A DNA stretch of 5,977 nucleotides from Chloroflexota bacterium (GTDB lineage Bacteria; Chloroflexota; Anaerolineae; Promineifilales; Promineifilaceae). Positions 5,197 to 5,977 of the stretch are shown here, one piece after another (the stretch's first letter is position 1; each line of letters opens with the position of its first letter). The notes under the pieces are model-generated. The model had not been told where the DNA came from, did not search any database, and saw only the letters and a program-made list of their open reading frames with translations. A program made the translations under genes and the position numbers. The stretch is from positions 1 to 5,977 of the forward strand of contig QQUD01000001.1 in assembly GCA_008501785.1 (NCBI GenBank), written 5' to 3'.

Positions 5197-5811
5197 ATGG
5201 GTCACAAAAAAACTGTTGAAGCTGAATTTATTATTCGAGATTTAGACACACTCAAAGCAATTACGCACCCACTGCGACTGCAACTGCTTAAAACCATCAA
5301 AGAACCGAAGACGGTAAAAGAAGTTTCGGCCGTTTTAGATATCCTCCCTACCAAATTGTACTATCACATCAACTTGCTCGAAAAACACGGCATCATTCGT
5401 GTGGTAGAGACTAATATAGTCTCTGGCATCATCGAAAAGACATATCAAGTTACTGCCAGTCGTTATCAAGTCGATGAAAATTTGCTGCTCGACAGCGAAA
5501 TGAGTGACGAAAATTTAGACAAACTGCTAGGCGCGATTTTAGACTCCACAAAAGAAGAAATTAAAAATAGCTTCCGCGCAGGTCTGATCGATTGGACAAG
5601 TCCAGACAAACCTAATAAAGGTGGCATGGCGCGGGTCCATTTGCACTTCACAGAGAAAGAAGCCACTAAATTTTACGGCAACCTTCAATCGCTGATTGAA
5701 GAATACAGCGAACTGTGCGAAGGCAATGAGGAGGATCCAGATATTCCTGCATATGGCTTGACCGTTGCTTTTTATCCAGTGATGAAACCTACGGGTGCGA
5801 ATATTGATTGA
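5197..5811 (+). CDS. winged helix-turn-helix transcriptional regulator (ArsR/HTH_20-like)
   Basis: The product has 204 aa. A winged-helix DNA-binding domain spans about 16-88: LDTLKAITHPLRLQLLKTI (first helices), PKTVKEVSAVLDILPTKLYYHINLLEKHGII (helix-turn-helix with recognition helix about 51-64), then the wing with GIIEKTYQVTA (78-88). This resembles ArsR-type and HTH_20 repressors. The C-terminal half (about 95-204) is a separate, acidic effector or dimer domain ending in beta-like RVHLHFT and YGLTVAFYP. No cysteine metal site like that of ArsR or SmtB is present; the only Cys is at 174. A metal signal is therefore unlikely and the ligand is unknown. The ribosome-binding site is weak (AGAAG before ATTGCACA). 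Its own strong promoter lies upstream, and a probable transporter gene begins 95 bp downstream. This layout suggests it regulates that transporter, which is inference. Confidence 0.88.
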   Translation: MGHKKTVEAEFIIRDLDTLKAITHPLRLQLLKTIKEPKTVKEVSAVLDILPTKLYYHINLLEKHGIIRVVETNIVSGIIEKTYQVTASRYQVDENLLLDSEMSDENLDKLLGAILDSTKEEIKNSFRAGLIDWTSPDKPNKGGMARVHLHFTEKEATKFYGNLQSLIEEYSELCEGNEEDPDIPAYGLTVAFYPVMKPTGANID

Positions 5812-5834
5812 TTAAGAGATTGGGAGGCTTCGTC

Positions 5835-5858
5835 GTGAGCACGCAGTCAAACAATTAG
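5835..5858 (+). CDS. 7-codon mini-ORF, possible leader peptide (speculative)
   Basis: GGGAGG (5822-5827) sits 7 bases before GTG (5835), followed by AGC ACG CAG TCA AAC AAT and TAG. The peptide would be MSTQSNN. The ribosome-binding site is the strongest in this part of the window and leads only to this tiny frame, 48 bases ahead of the transporter start. It may be a leader that couples or attenuates translation of the next gene, a decayed former start of that gene, or chance. Confidence 0.3.
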   Translation: MSTQSNN

Positions 5859-5906
5859 GCGATTGGGTCTTCTTTTTTCAAACCCAAACTGATTCAGGAG
5901 AATTAT

Positions 5907-5977
5907 ATGAATGAAAATACGGCCTCGAAAGTGACCGTGCGTGATTTGCTGCATATCCATAATTTCCGCTGGCTTTG
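5907..5977 (+). CDS. probable MFS transporter, 5' end only
   Basis: Only the first 23 codons are in the window. AGGAG (5896-5900) is followed 6 bases later by ATG (5907). The peptide reads MNENTASKVTVRDLLHIHNF then RWL, and the window ends before the first membrane helix. The pattern of a short polar start and (L/I)xxxNFRWL is typical of the N-terminus of major facilitator transporters. Together with the regulator just upstream this makes an MFS efflux-type transporter the best guess. The start is well supported; the family call rests on about ten residues. Confidence 0.6.
   Translation, partial: MNENTASKVTVRDLLHIHNFRWL

Overview
The window looks like an ordinary chromosomal stretch of a free-living bacterium. 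It has five convincing complete or nearly complete genes, one short membrane-protein gene and one gene start at the right edge. By eye the GC content is somewhat below 50%. Genes have Shine-Dalgarno-type starts, and there is one textbook sigma-70 type promoter. A best guess at the phylum is Chloroflexota. This rests on the CopC-CopD fusion beside a secreted YtkA/FixH-like protein, the HTH-plus-transporter pair and the dispersed ACGGCCGT palindrome. It is an impression from gene styles, not a demonstrated placement.

Left block (1-1634, minus strand): a probable two-gene copper operon. The first gene encodes a secreted, membrane-anchored beta-sandwich protein. The second encodes a CopC-CopD fusion whose C-terminus runs off the left edge. 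Both predicted mature proteins begin with histidine. Between them lie five perfect copies of a 9-bp repeat. This repeat is in frame with the CopC-CopD start and would read as a 17-leucine run if translated.

Middle block (1733-2471): a previously easy-to-miss short gene (1801-1965, minus, 54 aa, one membrane segment and an acidic tail). It has its own terminator and a leader with several short hairpins. About 430 bp of AT-rich non-coding DNA follow, ending in a nearly perfect 40-bp palindrome that probably terminates the next gene.

Sugar block (2472-4979): a GT2 polyprenyl-phosphate-type glycosyltransferase (minus) and a CDP-glucose 4,6-dehydratase (plus, rfbG). They diverge from a 320-bp control region holding a 16-bp-period direct-repeat array, an inverted repeat and a candidate promoter. 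Both enzymes suit surface-polysaccharide or glycolipid synthesis. The rfbG gene is followed at once by a terminator, and no rfbF/rfbH partner is visible.

Right block (5103-5977): a strong promoter drives an ArsR/HTH_20-like winged-helix regulator. A 7-codon mini-ORF with a strong ribosome-binding site follows, then the first 23 codons of what is probably an MFS transporter. This is the familiar layout of a regulator and the transporter it controls.

I saw no mobile element, CRISPR array, tRNA or rRNA. No exotic multi-gene system is evident. The items most worth a second look are the in-frame poly-Leu repeat, the iterated ACGGCCGT octamer, the 16-bp array, and the small membrane protein with its folded leader.
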